From: an uncultured Ruminococcus sp.
GTDB taxonomy: Bacteria > Bacillota > Clostridia > Monoglobales > Monoglobaceae
Direction of reading: 5' to 3'
Assembly (NCBI GenBank): GCA_902797885.1
Contig: CADBUP010000096.1
Span: forward strand, 1 to 32,930
Length of the DNA stretch: 32,930 nt
Shown here: positions 17,003-24,866 of the stretch, piece after piece
Position numbering within the stretch: position 1 is the stretch's first letter
How the letters are laid out: every line of letters begins with the position of its first letter
The notes under the pieces: model-generated
Told to the model about the DNA's origin: nothing
The model's database searches: none
What the model saw: only the letters and a program-made list of their open reading frames with translations
Program-made: the position numbers and the translations under genes

Positions 17003-18439
17003 TTAGTACGCCTTACCCCAATACACCATCTTATCCGCCGGCTTTCCACAGCAAACACAGGTGTCGGCTATGTGCTCCTGCTTAAACGGCATACATCTTG
17101 ATGTTGCGCCGGTGTCCTCTTTTATCTTGTTTTCACAGGCCTCGTCGCCGCACCACATTGCCTTGACAAAGCCTCCCTTTTCATCTATAATCTGTTTGAA
17201 CTCTTCGTAGTTCGTCGCACTGTTTGTCTTTGTCTCTCTGTTTTCAAGAGCAGCGTCATACATCTGCTTCTGAATTTTATCGAGAAGCGCCGAAAGCTCT
17301 TCTTCTATATTATCGAGCGAAACGAAGGTCTTGCTTCTGTCCACACGGCTTACAAGCACGGCCTGATTCTTTTCTATATCCTTAGGTCCGATTTCTATGC
17401 GAACGGGAACGCCCCTCATCTCATATTCGCTGAACTTCCAGCCGGGCGACTTGTCGCTGTCATCAAGTTTAACACGGAAGCCCTTCGAAAGTCTTTCACG
17501 CAGAGCCGAAGCCGCGTCAAGCACGCCCTCCTTGTGCTGTGCAATCGGTATGATGATTGCCTGAGTCGGCGCAATTCTCGGCGGAAGCTTAAGCCCGGCG
17601 TCGTCGCCGTGAACCATAATTATCGCGCCGATAATACGGGTCGACATCCCCCATGAGGTCTGATGCACATATTCAAGCTCGTTTTCCTTGTTAAGATACT
17701 GAATACCGAACGCTCTCGCAAAGCCGTCGCCGAAGTTGTGGCTTGTTCCCGACTGAAGGGCTTTTCCGTCATGCATAAGGCTCTCAATCGTATAGGTTTC
17801 GTTTGCGCCGGCAAACTTCTCCTTATCGGTCTTTCTTCCCTTGATTACCGGGATAGCCAGCTCGCTCTCACAGAAGTCGGCATACACGTTAAGCATCTGA
17901 ATCGTACGCTCCTTTGCCTCCTCTTCCGTTGCGTGAGCGGTGTGTCCCTCCTGCCATAAAAATTCCATACTTCTGAGAAAAGGCCTTGTCGTCTTTTCCC
18001 AGCGGACAACGCTGCACCACTGGTTATAAAGCTTAGGCAGGTCTCTGTAAGAGCGGACAACGTTTGAATAATGCTCACAGAACAGGGTCTCTGAGGTCGG
18101 ACGAACGCAAAGTCTTTCGGGAAGTTTTTCGTTTCCGCCGTGCGTTACCCAAGCAACCTCAGGAGCAAACCCCTCAACGTGATCCTTCTCGCGCTGAAGC
18201 AGGCTTTCGGGTATAAACATAGGCATATACACGTTCTCGACGCCCGTCTCTTTGAACCTTGCGTCGAGACCCTTTTGGATATTCTCCCAGATAGCATATC
18301 CATAAGGCTGAATCACCATACATCCGCGAACCCCCGAATAATCACAAAGCTGTGCCTTCTTTATTATATCCGTATACCAACGGGCAAAGTCCTCGCCCAT
18401 AGGTGTAATTTCTTCTACTAATTTCTTATTATCAGCCAA
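17003..18439 (-). CDS. proS: Prolyl-tRNA synthetase, type 3 (archaeal/eukaryotic-like)
   Basis: ProS charges tRNA-Pro. The 478-residue protein lacks the inserted editing domain of the longer bacterial enzyme and carries the C-terminal zinc-type extension of the type 3 class ([14 protein letters not shown], and the terminal Tyr in WGKAY). Class II motif 2 is [18 protein letters not shown] (152-169), with RPTSE (113-117) in front. The best start is a TTG at 18439; GGAAGG is 12 nt upstream. A nearby ATG is out of frame. The leader is only about 35 nt, so there is no room for a T-box. Confidence 0.96.
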   Translation of the reverse strand: MADNKKLVEEITPMGEDFARWYTDIIKKAQLCDYSGVRGCMVIQPYGYAIWENIQKGLDARFKETGVENVYMPMFIPESLLQREKDHVEGFAPEVAWVTHGGNEKLPERLCVRPTSETLFCEHYSNVVRSYRDLPKLYNQWCSVVRWEKTTRPFLRSMEFLWQEGHTAHATEEEAKERTIQMLNVYADFCESELAIPVIKGRKTDKEKFAGANETYTIESLMHDGKALQSGTSHNFGDGFARAFGIQYLNKENELEYVHQTSWGMSTRIIGAIIMVHGDDAGLKLPPRIAPTQAIIIPIAQHKEGVLDAASALRERLSKGFRVKLDDSDKSPGWKFSEYEMRGVPVRIEIGPKDIEKNQAVLVSRVDRSKTFVSLDNIEEELSALLDKIQKQMYDAALENRETKTNSATNYEEFKQIIDEKGGFVKAMWCGDEACENKIKEDTGATSRCMPFKQEHIADTCVCCGKPADKMVYWGKAY

Positions 18440-18479
18440 CTTAAATTCATTCCTTCCAAAAACAGTTATACTTAATATA

Positions 18480-18508
18480 AGTATAAAATAAATAACCGCT
18501 TATGTCAA
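18480..18508 (-). promoter_or_regulatory. Sigma-A promoter of proS
   Basis: Minus strand -35 TTGACA (18503-18508), 17-bp spacer, -10 TATACT (18480-18485). It faces away from the promoter at 18547-18575. The two share an inverted CCTTGACAT block (18502-18510 and 18545-18553), giving a near-symmetric divergent control region. Confidence 0.85.
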
Positions 18509-18546
18509 GGTTTGAAATTAAATTTTTACAAAAATATTATATTGCC

Positions 18547-18575
18547 TTGACATTTTCCGTCCGCTGTTTTATATT
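18547..18575 (+). promoter_or_regulatory. Sigma-A promoter of the COG1313 radical SAM gene
   Basis: -35 TTGACA (18547-18552), 17-bp spacer, -10 TATATT (18570-18575), about 36 bp before the TTG start. Divergent from the proS promoter. Confidence 0.75.
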
Positions 18576-18611
18576 AATGTTAATTATACTGATGATTTAA
18601 GGTGATTAAAT

Positions 18612-19502
18612 TTGGAAAGCAAATGCAGCATCTGCCCGCGCCGCTGTGGAACGGATCGCAAAATTTCGGTCGGGTTCTGCGGCACGGGCGCCGATATAAG
18701 AGCCGCACGCGCCGCTCTTCATTTTTGGGAAGAGCCCTGTATCAGCGGAAGCCGCGGAAGCGGAGCGGTATTCTTCTGTGGCTGTAACCTGAAATGTGTG
18801 TTTTGTCAGAACCGCGAAATCAGCGCGGGCGGCGGCGGAACGGTAATCAGTCCGCTTGAATTAAGCGAAATATTTCTGAAGCTTCAAAGCGCGGGCGCAC
18901 ACAACATTAATCTTGTCACCCCGACCCACTATGTAGTACAGATAAAAGAGGCTCTTTCCAAGCTTCGCGAGCCGCTCACAATTCCTATAGTATATAATTG
19001 CGGCGGCTATGAATCCGCCGAGGGTCTTGAGATTCTCAAGGACGACGTAGCTGTATACCTGACCGATATGAAGTATGCCGAAAGCGCTCTCGCGCAAAGA
19101 TACAGCGGTGCCGCGGACTATTACGAGACCGCTGTTTCCGCACTGAAAAAAATGCTTTTATACGCCGGCGCGCCTAAATATGACGGCGGCGGACTAATGC
19201 AGGGCGGCGTAATCGTCAGACATCTCGTGCTTCCCGGGTGCAGACATGATTCGATTGAGATTCTTCACCGTCTTAAAGCCGAGTTCGGCACGTCTGCCTT
19301 TCGCCTGAGCCTTATGAGTCAGTTCACCCCGACCGAAAATCTTCAAAATTACCCCGAGTTAAACCGAAGGATCACGTCTTTTGAATATAATTCCGTATTA
19401 GATGCGGCTCTCGACCTCGGCTTCTCCGACGCCTATATTCAAGAGCGCAGCAGCGCAAAGCCGGAATACACGCCGCCGTTTGACCTGACCGGAATTATCT
19501 GA
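18612..19502 (+). CDS. Radical SAM protein, COG1313 / PflA-like
   Basis: 296 residues. An N-terminal CSICPRRCG and CISGSRGSG region is followed by the radical SAM cluster motif CNLKCVFCQN (CxxxCxxC). The residues after it, VTPTHYV and IPIVYNCGGYES, and the later LYLTDMKY-like segment are typical of the uncharacterised family named PflA-like or COG1313. The substrate is unknown. The protein is somewhat like pyruvate-formate-lyase activases, but no glycyl-radical enzyme gene is adjacent. The start is a TTG at 18612 with AAGGTGAT upstream; no ATG is closer to the conserved N-terminus. It is monocistronic, followed by the ruvAB promoter. Confidence 0.85.
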   Translation: MESKCSICPRRCGTDRKISVGFCGTGADIRAARAALHFWEEPCISGSRGSGAVFFCGCNLKCVFCQNREISAGGGGTVISPLELSEIFLKLQSAGAHNINLVTPTHYVVQIKEALSKLREPLTIPIVYNCGGYESAEGLEILKDDVAVYLTDMKYAESALAQRYSGAADYYETAVSALKKMLLYAGAPKYDGGGLMQGGVIVRHLVLPGCRHDSIEILHRLKAEFGTSAFRLSLMSQFTPTENLQNYPELNRRITSFEYNSVLDAALDLGFSDAYIQERSSAKPEYTPPFDLTGII

Positions 19503-19562
19503 GCCGCTATGCTTTCCGCAAGTGTTTTTAACCGAAATTTTTCAAAAAATTTGTTATTTTGC

Positions 19563-19591
19563 TTGATTATCGGCCGTAGATTTGATATAAT
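19563..19591 (+). promoter_or_regulatory. Sigma-A promoter of ruvAB
   Basis: -35 TTGATT (19563-19568), 17-bp spacer, -10 TATAAT (19586-19591), with the start codon about 25 bp on. No LexA-type CGAAC...GTTCG site was found beside it. Confidence 0.8.
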
Positions 19592-19615
19592 AAACTCTAT
19601 ATGGAGGTTTTAACT

Positions 19616-20206
19616 ATGTTTGAATATATATCCGGACGGCTTGTTCAAAAGACAAAGGAATATGCGGTTATAGATGTCGGCGGCATCGGCTATCGAATCT
19701 ACTCGACTATGTCGTCATTAAACGAGCTCGGCGAAAGCGGTGAGCCTGCAAAACTTTTCATATATACAAACATAAAAAACTCCTCAGACGTATTTTCGCT
19801 CTATGGTTTCACCACCCCGGAAGAGCGCAGCACATTTGAAATGATACTCGGCGTTTCGGGCGTCGGTGCAAAGACAGCAGCGTCCCTGCTTTCAAATATC
19901 TCGACTTCGAAATTTGCGCTTTGCGTTGTGACGAATGACAGCAAGTATCTCTCGTCACACACGCCTGGGCTCGGCCCGAAAGGCGCACAGCGGATAATTC
20001 TTGAACTTAAGGATAAGTTCAAGAATGTTGAGCTTGACGATATTCCGCAAGGCGAAATATTTACGGAAGCGTCTGATGATTCAAACGAGGCTTTATCGGC
20101 GTTAATCGTCCTCGGCTATAGCCGAAGCGAAGCCGAACACGCCCTTGCCGGCGCAGAGGGCGCGGTTGAAGATAAAATAAAATATGCTTTAAAAAAGCTG
20201 ATGTAA
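19616..20206 (+). CDS. ruvA: Holliday junction helicase subunit RuvA
   Basis: RuvA binds four-way DNA junctions and loads RuvB. The 196-residue protein has the N-terminal OB domain ([21 protein letters not shown]), the acidic region, the helix-hairpin-helix segments [16 protein letters not shown] and [15 protein letters not shown], and the C-terminal domain III that touches RuvB ([17 protein letters not shown]). The ATG at 19616 is chosen because GGAGG lies just upstream; an earlier in-frame ATG at 19601 contains that ribosome site. ruvB follows after 28 bp; ruvC is not in the window. Confidence 0.97.
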   Translation: MFEYISGRLVQKTKEYAVIDVGGIGYRIYSTMSSLNELGESGEPAKLFIYTNIKNSSDVFSLYGFTTPEERSTFEMILGVSGVGAKTAASLLSNISTSKFALCVVTNDSKYLSSHTPGLGPKGAQRIILELKDKFKNVELDDIPQGEIFTEASDDSNEALSALIVLGYSRSEAEHALAGAEGAVEDKIKYALKKLM

Positions 20207-20234
20207 TATCCTCTTTTCACAGAAGGAGATTTAT

Positions 20235-21248
20235 ATGGATAACGAAAACAGAATCGTCACCACCTCAGAGATGAACGGTGACAGCGAAATTGAATATAGC
20301 TTAAGGCCGAAACGGCTTGATGAATATATAGGCCAGAAAAAAGCGAAGGAAAACCTTAAAATATATATTGAGGCGGCAAAGGCAAGGGGCGAATCGCTCG
20401 ACCACGTATTGCTCTACGGCCCGCCGGGGCTCGGAAAGACGACCCTCGCCGGAATTATTGCAAACGAGATGGGCGTAAACCTCCGCATCACCTCGGGGCC
20501 CGCGATTGAGAAGCAGGGCGACCTCGCCGCGCTTCTGACAAACCTCGGCGAAGGCGACATCCTTTTTGTTGACGAGATTCATCGGCTCAGCCGAAGCGTC
20601 GAAGAAATTCTCTATCCGGCGATGGAAGACTATGCCTTAGATATAATTATAGGAAAGGGTCCGTCCGCAAGGTCGATAAGGCTTGACCTTCCGCACTTTA
20701 CGCTTATAGGTGCGACCACAAAGGCCGGCGCTCTGACCGCGCCGCTCCGCGACCGGTTCGGCGTAATTCTGAGGCTTGAAATGTACACCCGCGATGAACT
20801 TTCCGAGATAGTGACCAGAAGCGCGGGAATACTTAATATCGACATAGAAAGCGGAGGTGCGGCGGAGATAGCGTCGCGCTCGCGCGGAACGCCGCGAATC
20901 TCGAACCGGCTTTTAAAACGCGTCCGTGACTTTGCCGAGGTCAAGGGCGACGGCGTGATTTCCGCCGCGATTGCCGACAAGGCTCTCGAAAAGATGGAGG
21001 TTGATTCTCTCGGCCTTGACGCGATAGACAAGCGAATGCTTATGACGGTAATCCGTCTGTACAACGGAGGACCCGTCGGCCTTGAAACCCTTGCCGCAAC
21101 AATCGGCGAGGAAAGCGACACCATTGAGGATGTCTATGAACCGTATCTGATGCAGATAGGCTTTTTAAGCCGAACCCCACGAGGAAGAATAGTTACGCCG
21201 CTTGCTTATAAGCATTTCGGAATTCCGTACCAGAAAACGGAGCAATAA
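20235..21248 (+). CDS. ruvB: Holliday junction branch-migration ATPase RuvB
   Basis: RuvB is the hexameric AAA+ motor that drives branch migration with RuvA. The 337-residue length is standard. It shows Walker A GPPGLGKT (62-69), Walker B DEIH (113-116), sensor 1 in [10 protein letters not shown], the arginine-finger region APLRDRFG, and the C-terminal winged-helix domain ending [26 protein letters not shown] precedes the ATG. Confidence 0.98.
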   Translation: MDNENRIVTTSEMNGDSEIEYSLRPKRLDEYIGQKKAKENLKIYIEAAKARGESLDHVLLYGPPGLGKTTLAGIIANEMGVNLRITSGPAIEKQGDLAALLTNLGEGDILFVDEIHRLSRSVEEILYPAMEDYALDIIIGKGPSARSIRLDLPHFTLIGATTKAGALTAPLRDRFGVILRLEMYTRDELSEIVTRSAGILNIDIESGGAAEIASRSRGTPRISNRLLKRVRDFAEVKGDGVISAAIADKALEKMEVDSLGLDAIDKRMLMTVIRLYNGGPVGLETLAATIGEESDTIEDVYEPYLMQIGFLSRTPRGRIVTPLAYKHFGIPYQKTEQ

Positions 21249-21269
21249 TATAATCAAAAACGAATCTTA

Positions 21270-21329
21270 AAGGTATTTGATGTAATTTGAAAGTATTTGA
21301 TGTAATTTGAAAGGATTTGATATAAGTGG
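21270..21329 (+). repeat. Three 20-bp tandem repeats covering the metG ribosome site and start codon
   Basis: Units at 21270-21289, 21290-21309 and 21310-21329. The first two differ at one base (AAGGTATTTGATGTAATTTG type). The third (AAAGGATTTGATATAAGTGG) contains the AAAGG ribosome site and GTG start of metG. Each earlier copy ends in TTG where the third has GTG, so the initiation region is effectively triplicated. Confidence 0.8.
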
Positions 21330-23263
21330 ATAACAACGAAAAGAAAAAGTTTTATATTACAACCGCTATCGCATACACCTCGCGAAAGCCGCATATAGGA
21401 AACACCTACGAAATTGTTCTGACCGACGCAATAGCAAGGTTTAAAAGATACCTCGGCTATGATGTCTTTTTCTGTACCGGAACAGACGAACACGGTCAGA
21501 AAATTCAGGAGCTTGCTGAAGCGGCCGGTATAAGCCCGAGGGAATATGTTGACGGGGTTGCCGCCGAGATTAAAAGAATATGGGACTTGATGAACACAAG
21601 CTATGATAAGTTCATCAGAACCACCGATGACTATCACGTTGAAACCGTTCAGAAAATTTTCAAGAAGCTCTATGACCAGGGCGATATATATTTAGGCTCA
21701 TACGAGGACTGGTACTGCACTCCCTGTGAATCGTTCTGGACGGATACACAGCTCAAGGACGGAAAGTGTCCCGACTGTGGAAGAGAGGTTCACAAACAGC
21801 ACGAAGAAGCCTATTTCTTTAAAATGAGCAAGTATGCTGACCGTCTGATGAAATATATCGAAGAAAACCCCGACTTTATCCAGCCCGAATCACGTAAAAA
21901 AGAGATGGTAAACAACTTCCTAAAACCGGGACTTCAGGATTTGTGCGTATCCAGAACCAAAATCAAGTGGGGTATTCCCGTTCCCATAGGCGAGGGCCAC
22001 ACCGTCTATGTATGGCTTGACGCGCTTACAAACTATATCACCGCGCTCGGCTATCGCTGTGATGAAAAGAGTGATTTGTATAAAAAATACTGGCCCGCCG
22101 ATGTTCACATCATCGGCAAGGATATTTTGAGGTTCCACACCATTTACTGGCCGATTTTCCTTATGGCTTTGGGCGAACCCCTGCCTAAAAAAGTTTTCGG
22201 TCATCCGTGGCTCCTCAACGGTGAAAACAAGATGAGCAAGTCAATCGGAAACGTAATCTATGCCGATGATTTGGTTAAAAACTTCGGCGTTGACGCGGTG
22301 AGATACTATCTCCTTCACGAAATGCCTTTCGCCGCCGACGGAACGATTACCTATGAAACACTTATTTCGAGATATAATTCAGAGCTTGCCAATACCCTTG
22401 GTAACCTCGTTAACCGAACCGTATCTATGATAAACAAATACTTTGACGGTGTGATTCCTGCCCCCGGCGCCGAAACCGACTTTGACGAAAGCCTGGCGGA
22501 GGTCTGCCTTGCGTCCGCCGAAAAGACGGCCGAGTGTATGGAAAAGCTTCGCGTTGCTGACGCAATGGATTGCATCTGGACTATAGTGAACCGTGCAAAT
22601 AAATACATCGACGAGACAATGCCGTGGGTTCTTGCAAAATCCGACGACGGCAGAGAAAAGCTTAAAACCGTAATGTACAATCTGGTTGAAGCAATCAGAT
22701 TTATCACTTCGCTTCTCGGCTCGTTTATGCCCGACACCCAAACCGCAATCGCGGCTCAGACCGGCGCGGATGAATTAACGTGGGGGAGTCTTTCAAGATT
22801 CGGCGGTACAAGAGCCGGTGTAAAGGTTGGCGAAGCAAGACCTCTCTTTGCACGTATTGACGCTGAGAAAAAGCTCGAAGAGCTTGTTGCTGAATTCGGC
22901 GAAGCCGAGCCGGAAAAGGTTGAGCTTGAACCGTTTAAGGAAAACGTGACAATCGATGATTTCGATAAGCTTGACATCAGGGTCGGCAAGGTCGTTGTAT
23001 GCGAAAAGGTTCCTAAATCATCAAAGCTTTTAAGATTTGAGCTTGAAGTCGGCTCTGAGCGCAGACAGATTTTGTCGGGAATAGCTAAGTTTTATAAGCC
23101 CGAAGACTTAATCGGGAAGAACGTATTGTTTATAGCTAACTTCCCGCCAAGAAAGATGATGGGTTATGAGTCAAACGGAATGATTCTCTCGGCCGAGCAT
23201 AACGGGGAGCTGGTTGTCACATCGACCCTTGATGATATTCAAAGCGGAGCGCAAATAGTTTAA
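21326..23263 (+). CDS. metG: Methionyl-tRNA synthetase
   Basis: MetG charges tRNA-Met. The 645-residue protein has the class I HIGN motif (23-26), two CxxC pairs (CTPC and CPDC) of the zinc knuckle in the connecting region, the KMSKS loop, an anticodon-binding helical domain, and a C-terminal tRNA-binding OB domain from about residue 545 (IDDFDKLDIRVGKVV). The start is a GTG at 21326 with AAAGG upstream. The last two copies of a 20-bp tandem repeat end at this start. The 77-bp gap after ruvB has no T-box. A strong hairpin terminator follows the stop. Confidence 0.97.
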   Translation: MDNNEKKKFYITTAIAYTSRKPHIGNTYEIVLTDAIARFKRYLGYDVFFCTGTDEHGQKIQELAEAAGISPREYVDGVAAEIKRIWDLMNTSYDKFIRTTDDYHVETVQKIFKKLYDQGDIYLGSYEDWYCTPCESFWTDTQLKDGKCPDCGREVHKQHEEAYFFKMSKYADRLMKYIEENPDFIQPESRKKEMVNNFLKPGLQDLCVSRTKIKWGIPVPIGEGHTVYVWLDALTNYITALGYRCDEKSDLYKKYWPADVHIIGKDILRFHTIYWPIFLMALGEPLPKKVFGHPWLLNGENKMSKSIGNVIYADDLVKNFGVDAVRYYLLHEMPFAADGTITYETLISRYNSELANTLGNLVNRTVSMINKYFDGVIPAPGAETDFDESLAEVCLASAEKTAECMEKLRVADAMDCIWTIVNRANKYIDETMPWVLAKSDDGREKLKTVMYNLVEAIRFITSLLGSFMPDTQTAIAAQTGADELTWGSLSRFGGTRAGVKVGEARPLFARIDAEKKLEELVAEFGEAEPEKVELEPFKENVTIDDFDKLDIRVGKVVVCEKVPKSSKLLRFELEVGSERRQILSGIAKFYKPEDLIGKNVLFIANFPPRKMMGYESNGMILSAEHNGELVVTSTLDDIQSGAQIV

Positions 23264-23271
23264 AGTTATAC

Positions 23272-23302
23272 AAACCGGTTCGGGAAACCCGAACCGGTTT
23301 TT
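23272..23302 (+). terminator. Terminator of metG
   Basis: AAACCGGTTCGGG (23272-23284) and its perfect complement (23288-23300) form a 13-bp stem with an AAA loop, ending in a run of T residues (23298-23302). Confidence 0.85.
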
Positions 23303-23339
23303 GAATCCTGCTTCCCAAAATAGAGGAAGCAGGATTCAA
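23301..23339. repeat. 15-bp perfect inverted repeat next to the metG terminator
   Basis: TTGAATCCTGCTTCC (23301-23315) and its complement (23325-23339) flank a 9-nt loop. Neither strand has a good T-run behind it, so it is not a standard terminator. It sits exactly between metG and the AT-rich toxin/immunity island and may mark the island boundary or act in RNA stability. Confidence 0.6.
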
Positions 23340-23342
23340 TAA

Positions 23343-23657
23343 TCATAAATTAATCATTTTTGTATCAGCAATTATCTCGTCGGGAAAGTTACGATAATTA
23401 ATACAAAAATATTCATCTTCTGTAATGTAAATAGGGGGTGTTCCAACTAAATCTATTGCTTTAAATACAAATGACCAGAATTCTTCATAATCTTCATCTT
23501 TAAGTTCACAATCAGTTTCGTCCTCTATATATGTATCATATATAGCTATAGCTTTACTCCCATCATTCCATTTTAAAGTAAGTTTTTTTCCCTCCAAATC
23601 ATCTGCAATATTCATAAATTTTCCGATAATTCTTTCTTCTTTACTATTTAAATACAC
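23343..23657 (-). CDS. Immunity-like small acidic protein (paralogue B)
   Basis: 104 residues, acidic, no signal or membrane segment. The segment KKLTLKWNDGSKA...DEDYEEFW lines up with KQLTINWNNG...DEDYIGEY in the 106-residue protein at 23923-24243, and the ends (IYITEDEYFCINYRNFPDEI and VEIYNDCIEISLKCIPEKV) also match in pattern. The two are therefore probably distant members of one family. Acidic pairs of this kind beside a toxin domain are typical immunity proteins. The start is GTG at 23657 with AGGAGG. It overlaps the end of the short ORF at 23648-23818 by 10 nt. Assignment as immunity is inferred from context. Confidence 0.6.
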   Translation of the reverse strand: MYLNSKEERIIGKFMNIADDLEGKKLTLKWNDGSKAIAIYDTYIEDETDCELKDEDYEEFWSFVFKAIDLVGTPPIYITEDEYFCINYRNFPDEIIADTKMINL

Positions 23658-23818
23658 TTTATTTCCTCCAAAATAGGTTTTTCAGGAACAAGTACATCTG
23701 CGTATATAACGTGAGAACCCGTATCCTCCCCATCCTGCCAGGACGTTTCTTCATAATATTTATTACTTACTTCGGGTATAGCCGATAATAATTTTAAGTT
23801 CATTTCCTTGCTCGTCAT
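23648..23818 (-). pseudogene. Short ORF resembling the N-terminus of a larger immunity-type family (DUF7674-like), truncated
   Basis: 56 codons read MTSKEMNLKLLSAIPEVSNK, then YYEETSWQDGEDTGSHVIYADVLVPEKPIL and a short end. The pattern PE...YxEETSWQxGxDTGSHxxYxDVxVP matches what I recall of the first part of a family of about 110-130 residues found beside polymorphic toxins. Here it stops shortly after DVLVP, at the ribosome site of the next gene, so the C-terminal half seems lost. GGAAG precedes the ATG. Reading it as a truncated immunity gene is inference; it could be a functional small protein. Confidence 0.45.
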
Positions 23819-23881
23819 TATTTACTTCCAAATTATTTTTTCTCTAAGCACCCATCGGGATAAACTCTTTATTCCCGTATT

Positions 23882-23918
23882 AAAGAACGCACAGAAAAAT
23901 AAATTCGGTGCGTCCTTT
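23882..23918. terminator. Hairpin after the 106-residue immunity-like gene, probable terminator
   Basis: AAAGAACGCAC (23882-23892) pairs with GTGCGTCCTTT (23908-23918), 11 bp with one G-U, and T-runs follow on both strands. It lies directly after the stop codon at 23923 of the minus-strand toxin/immunity unit. A second small hairpin (CGGGA...TCCCG, 23856-23877) follows it. Confidence 0.7.
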
Positions 23919-23922
23919 TTGC

Positions 23923-24243
23923 TTAGTCGTTATTTTCCCATAACACTGTGCCGTCTTCTAACGACACTTTTTCAGGAATACATTTTAAAGATATTTCGAT
24001 GCAATCATTATATATCTCAACACTATTGTCAGTTCCCGGCTGTAAGACTTCCACATCTCCAACTGCCGCTGCATATTCGCCGATATAATCTTCATCGCCC
24101 GGCTCGGTATCTGTTTCATACTCACCTGTTATAGATGTACAAGAAACAATTAAGCCATTATTCCAATTAATAGTTAATTGTTTTTCGTTATCATAACAAT
24201 AGTTCAAAGCACTCATAAGAGCTAAATATTTTTCGTTGTTCAT
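23923..24243 (-). CDS. Immunity-like small acidic protein (paralogue A), likely partner of the adjacent toxin
   Basis: 106 residues, acidic, soluble. A helical start (NNEKYLALMSALNYCYD) is followed by a probable beta-rich body with KQLTINWNNG, ETDTEPGDEDYIGEY and VEIYNDCIEISLKCIPEKVS. It resembles the protein at 23343-23657 in both motif order and spacing. AAGGAGG precedes the ATG. It lies 21 bp downstream of the Ntox50-type toxin gene on the same strand, the usual toxin-then-immunity order, so it is the best candidate for the cognate immunity protein. The name is inferred from context; I recognise no named Imm family with certainty. Confidence 0.6.
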   Translation of the reverse strand: MNNEKYLALMSALNYCYDNEKQLTINWNNGLIVSCTSITGEYETDTEPGDEDYIGEYAAAVGDVEVLQPGTDNSVEIYNDCIEISLKCIPEKVSLEDGTVLWENND

Positions 24244-24264
24244 TTAAGATTTTTCCTCCTTATA

Positions 24265-24621
24265 TTATTTAAAACCTCTTGGCCTTGCCGGAACAATATG
24301 AGCATTTCCTTTACTGTCATAGTGGATAGTAGCTCTTGTTGTATTATAGTACTTACCACTTTCTCTGTCATAGTACTTTCCGATTACTCTCCCGTAATCA
24401 ACAGTCTCTTTGTTTGGCGTTGTCATTCTTCCTTTCCCTGCACCTTCTTTTAAAAGTTTACCGGGGTCAGAAGTTAAAATGCTGGGGTTCTTCCCGTTTG
24501 CTTTTTGTTGATTATAATTATTTGTACCCTCTATATGCTTATCTTGCCGCCCTTTATGAATCTTAGCATTTGAACGACTTCCCCTTGTATTTCCGAAATT
24601 TCCGCCGGTGCTTCCGCCCAT
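24265..24621 (-). CDS. Stand-alone polymorphic toxin domain, Ntox50 type
   Basis: 118 residues. After a Gly/Ser/Arg-rich lead (1-25) comes KHIEGTNNY (28-36), SILTSDPGKLLKEGAGKG (47-64), ETVDYGRVIGKYYD and TTRATIHYDSKG, with NAHIVPARP near the end. The combination of an early KHIxGTNxY, a central GxGK and a terminal IHYxxKGxHIVPARP is what I recall of Bacterial toxin 50 (Ntox50), a predicted RNase-type toxin usually found at the C-terminus of large secreted or phage head proteins. Here no delivery domain precedes it. It overlaps the DUF4417 remnant by 1 nt (TAATG), with AGGTGA as ribosome site. Family call fairly sure; activity unproven. Confidence 0.7.
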   Translation of the reverse strand: MGGSTGGNFGNTRGSRSNAKIHKGRQDKHIEGTNNYNQQKANGKNPSILTSDPGKLLKEGAGKGRMTTPNKETVDYGRVIGKYYDRESGKYYNTTRATIHYDSKGNAHIVPARPRGFK

Positions 24622-24866
24622 TAAGCAGTCACCTGCTTTCGGGATTTTGAAAATTCGCTTTCAAATGATATGATTTTTATTCCCATGTCACGGTATTTCT
24701 TAAAAATATCATCGGGCGCAGAGCCATACACTATAATTGTTTTCGGTGATAACCTTTTAACCAGTTCCGCAAGACCTTTTTTAAAGTATTCCCGGTCAGC
24801 CTTACCAATGTGCCGTTGTTTTCCCCGGCTTTTACTTCTGCTTACGGACGATTGTGTATTCGTCAC
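24621..24866 (-). pseudogene. 5'-truncated DUF4417 gene
   Basis: The 81-codon frame contains KADREYFKKGLAELVKRLSP followed by KTIIVYGSAPDDIFKKYRDM and IKIISFESEFSKSRK. This is the C-terminal third of DUF4417 proteins, which are common on phages and mobile elements and normally run to about 200 or more residues. The N-terminal part is absent. The first residues (TNTQSSVSRSKSRG) come from a region shared in another frame with the upstream 57-residue gene, so the GTG start at 24866 may be fortuitous. It is translationally linked to the toxin gene. The break probably marks where a mobile segment was trimmed. Confidence 0.6.

Noticed and set aside
18440-18611. T-box leader for proS
   Set aside because: The proS promoter leaves only about 35 nt of leader, and no T-box core sequence is present.
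19503-19615. LexA (SOS) operator before ruvAB
   Set aside because: No CGAAC...GTTCG-like palindrome near the promoter.
21249-21325. T-box leader for metG
   Set aside because: Only 77 bp separate ruvB and metG, filled by the tandem repeats; no specifier stem or T-box.
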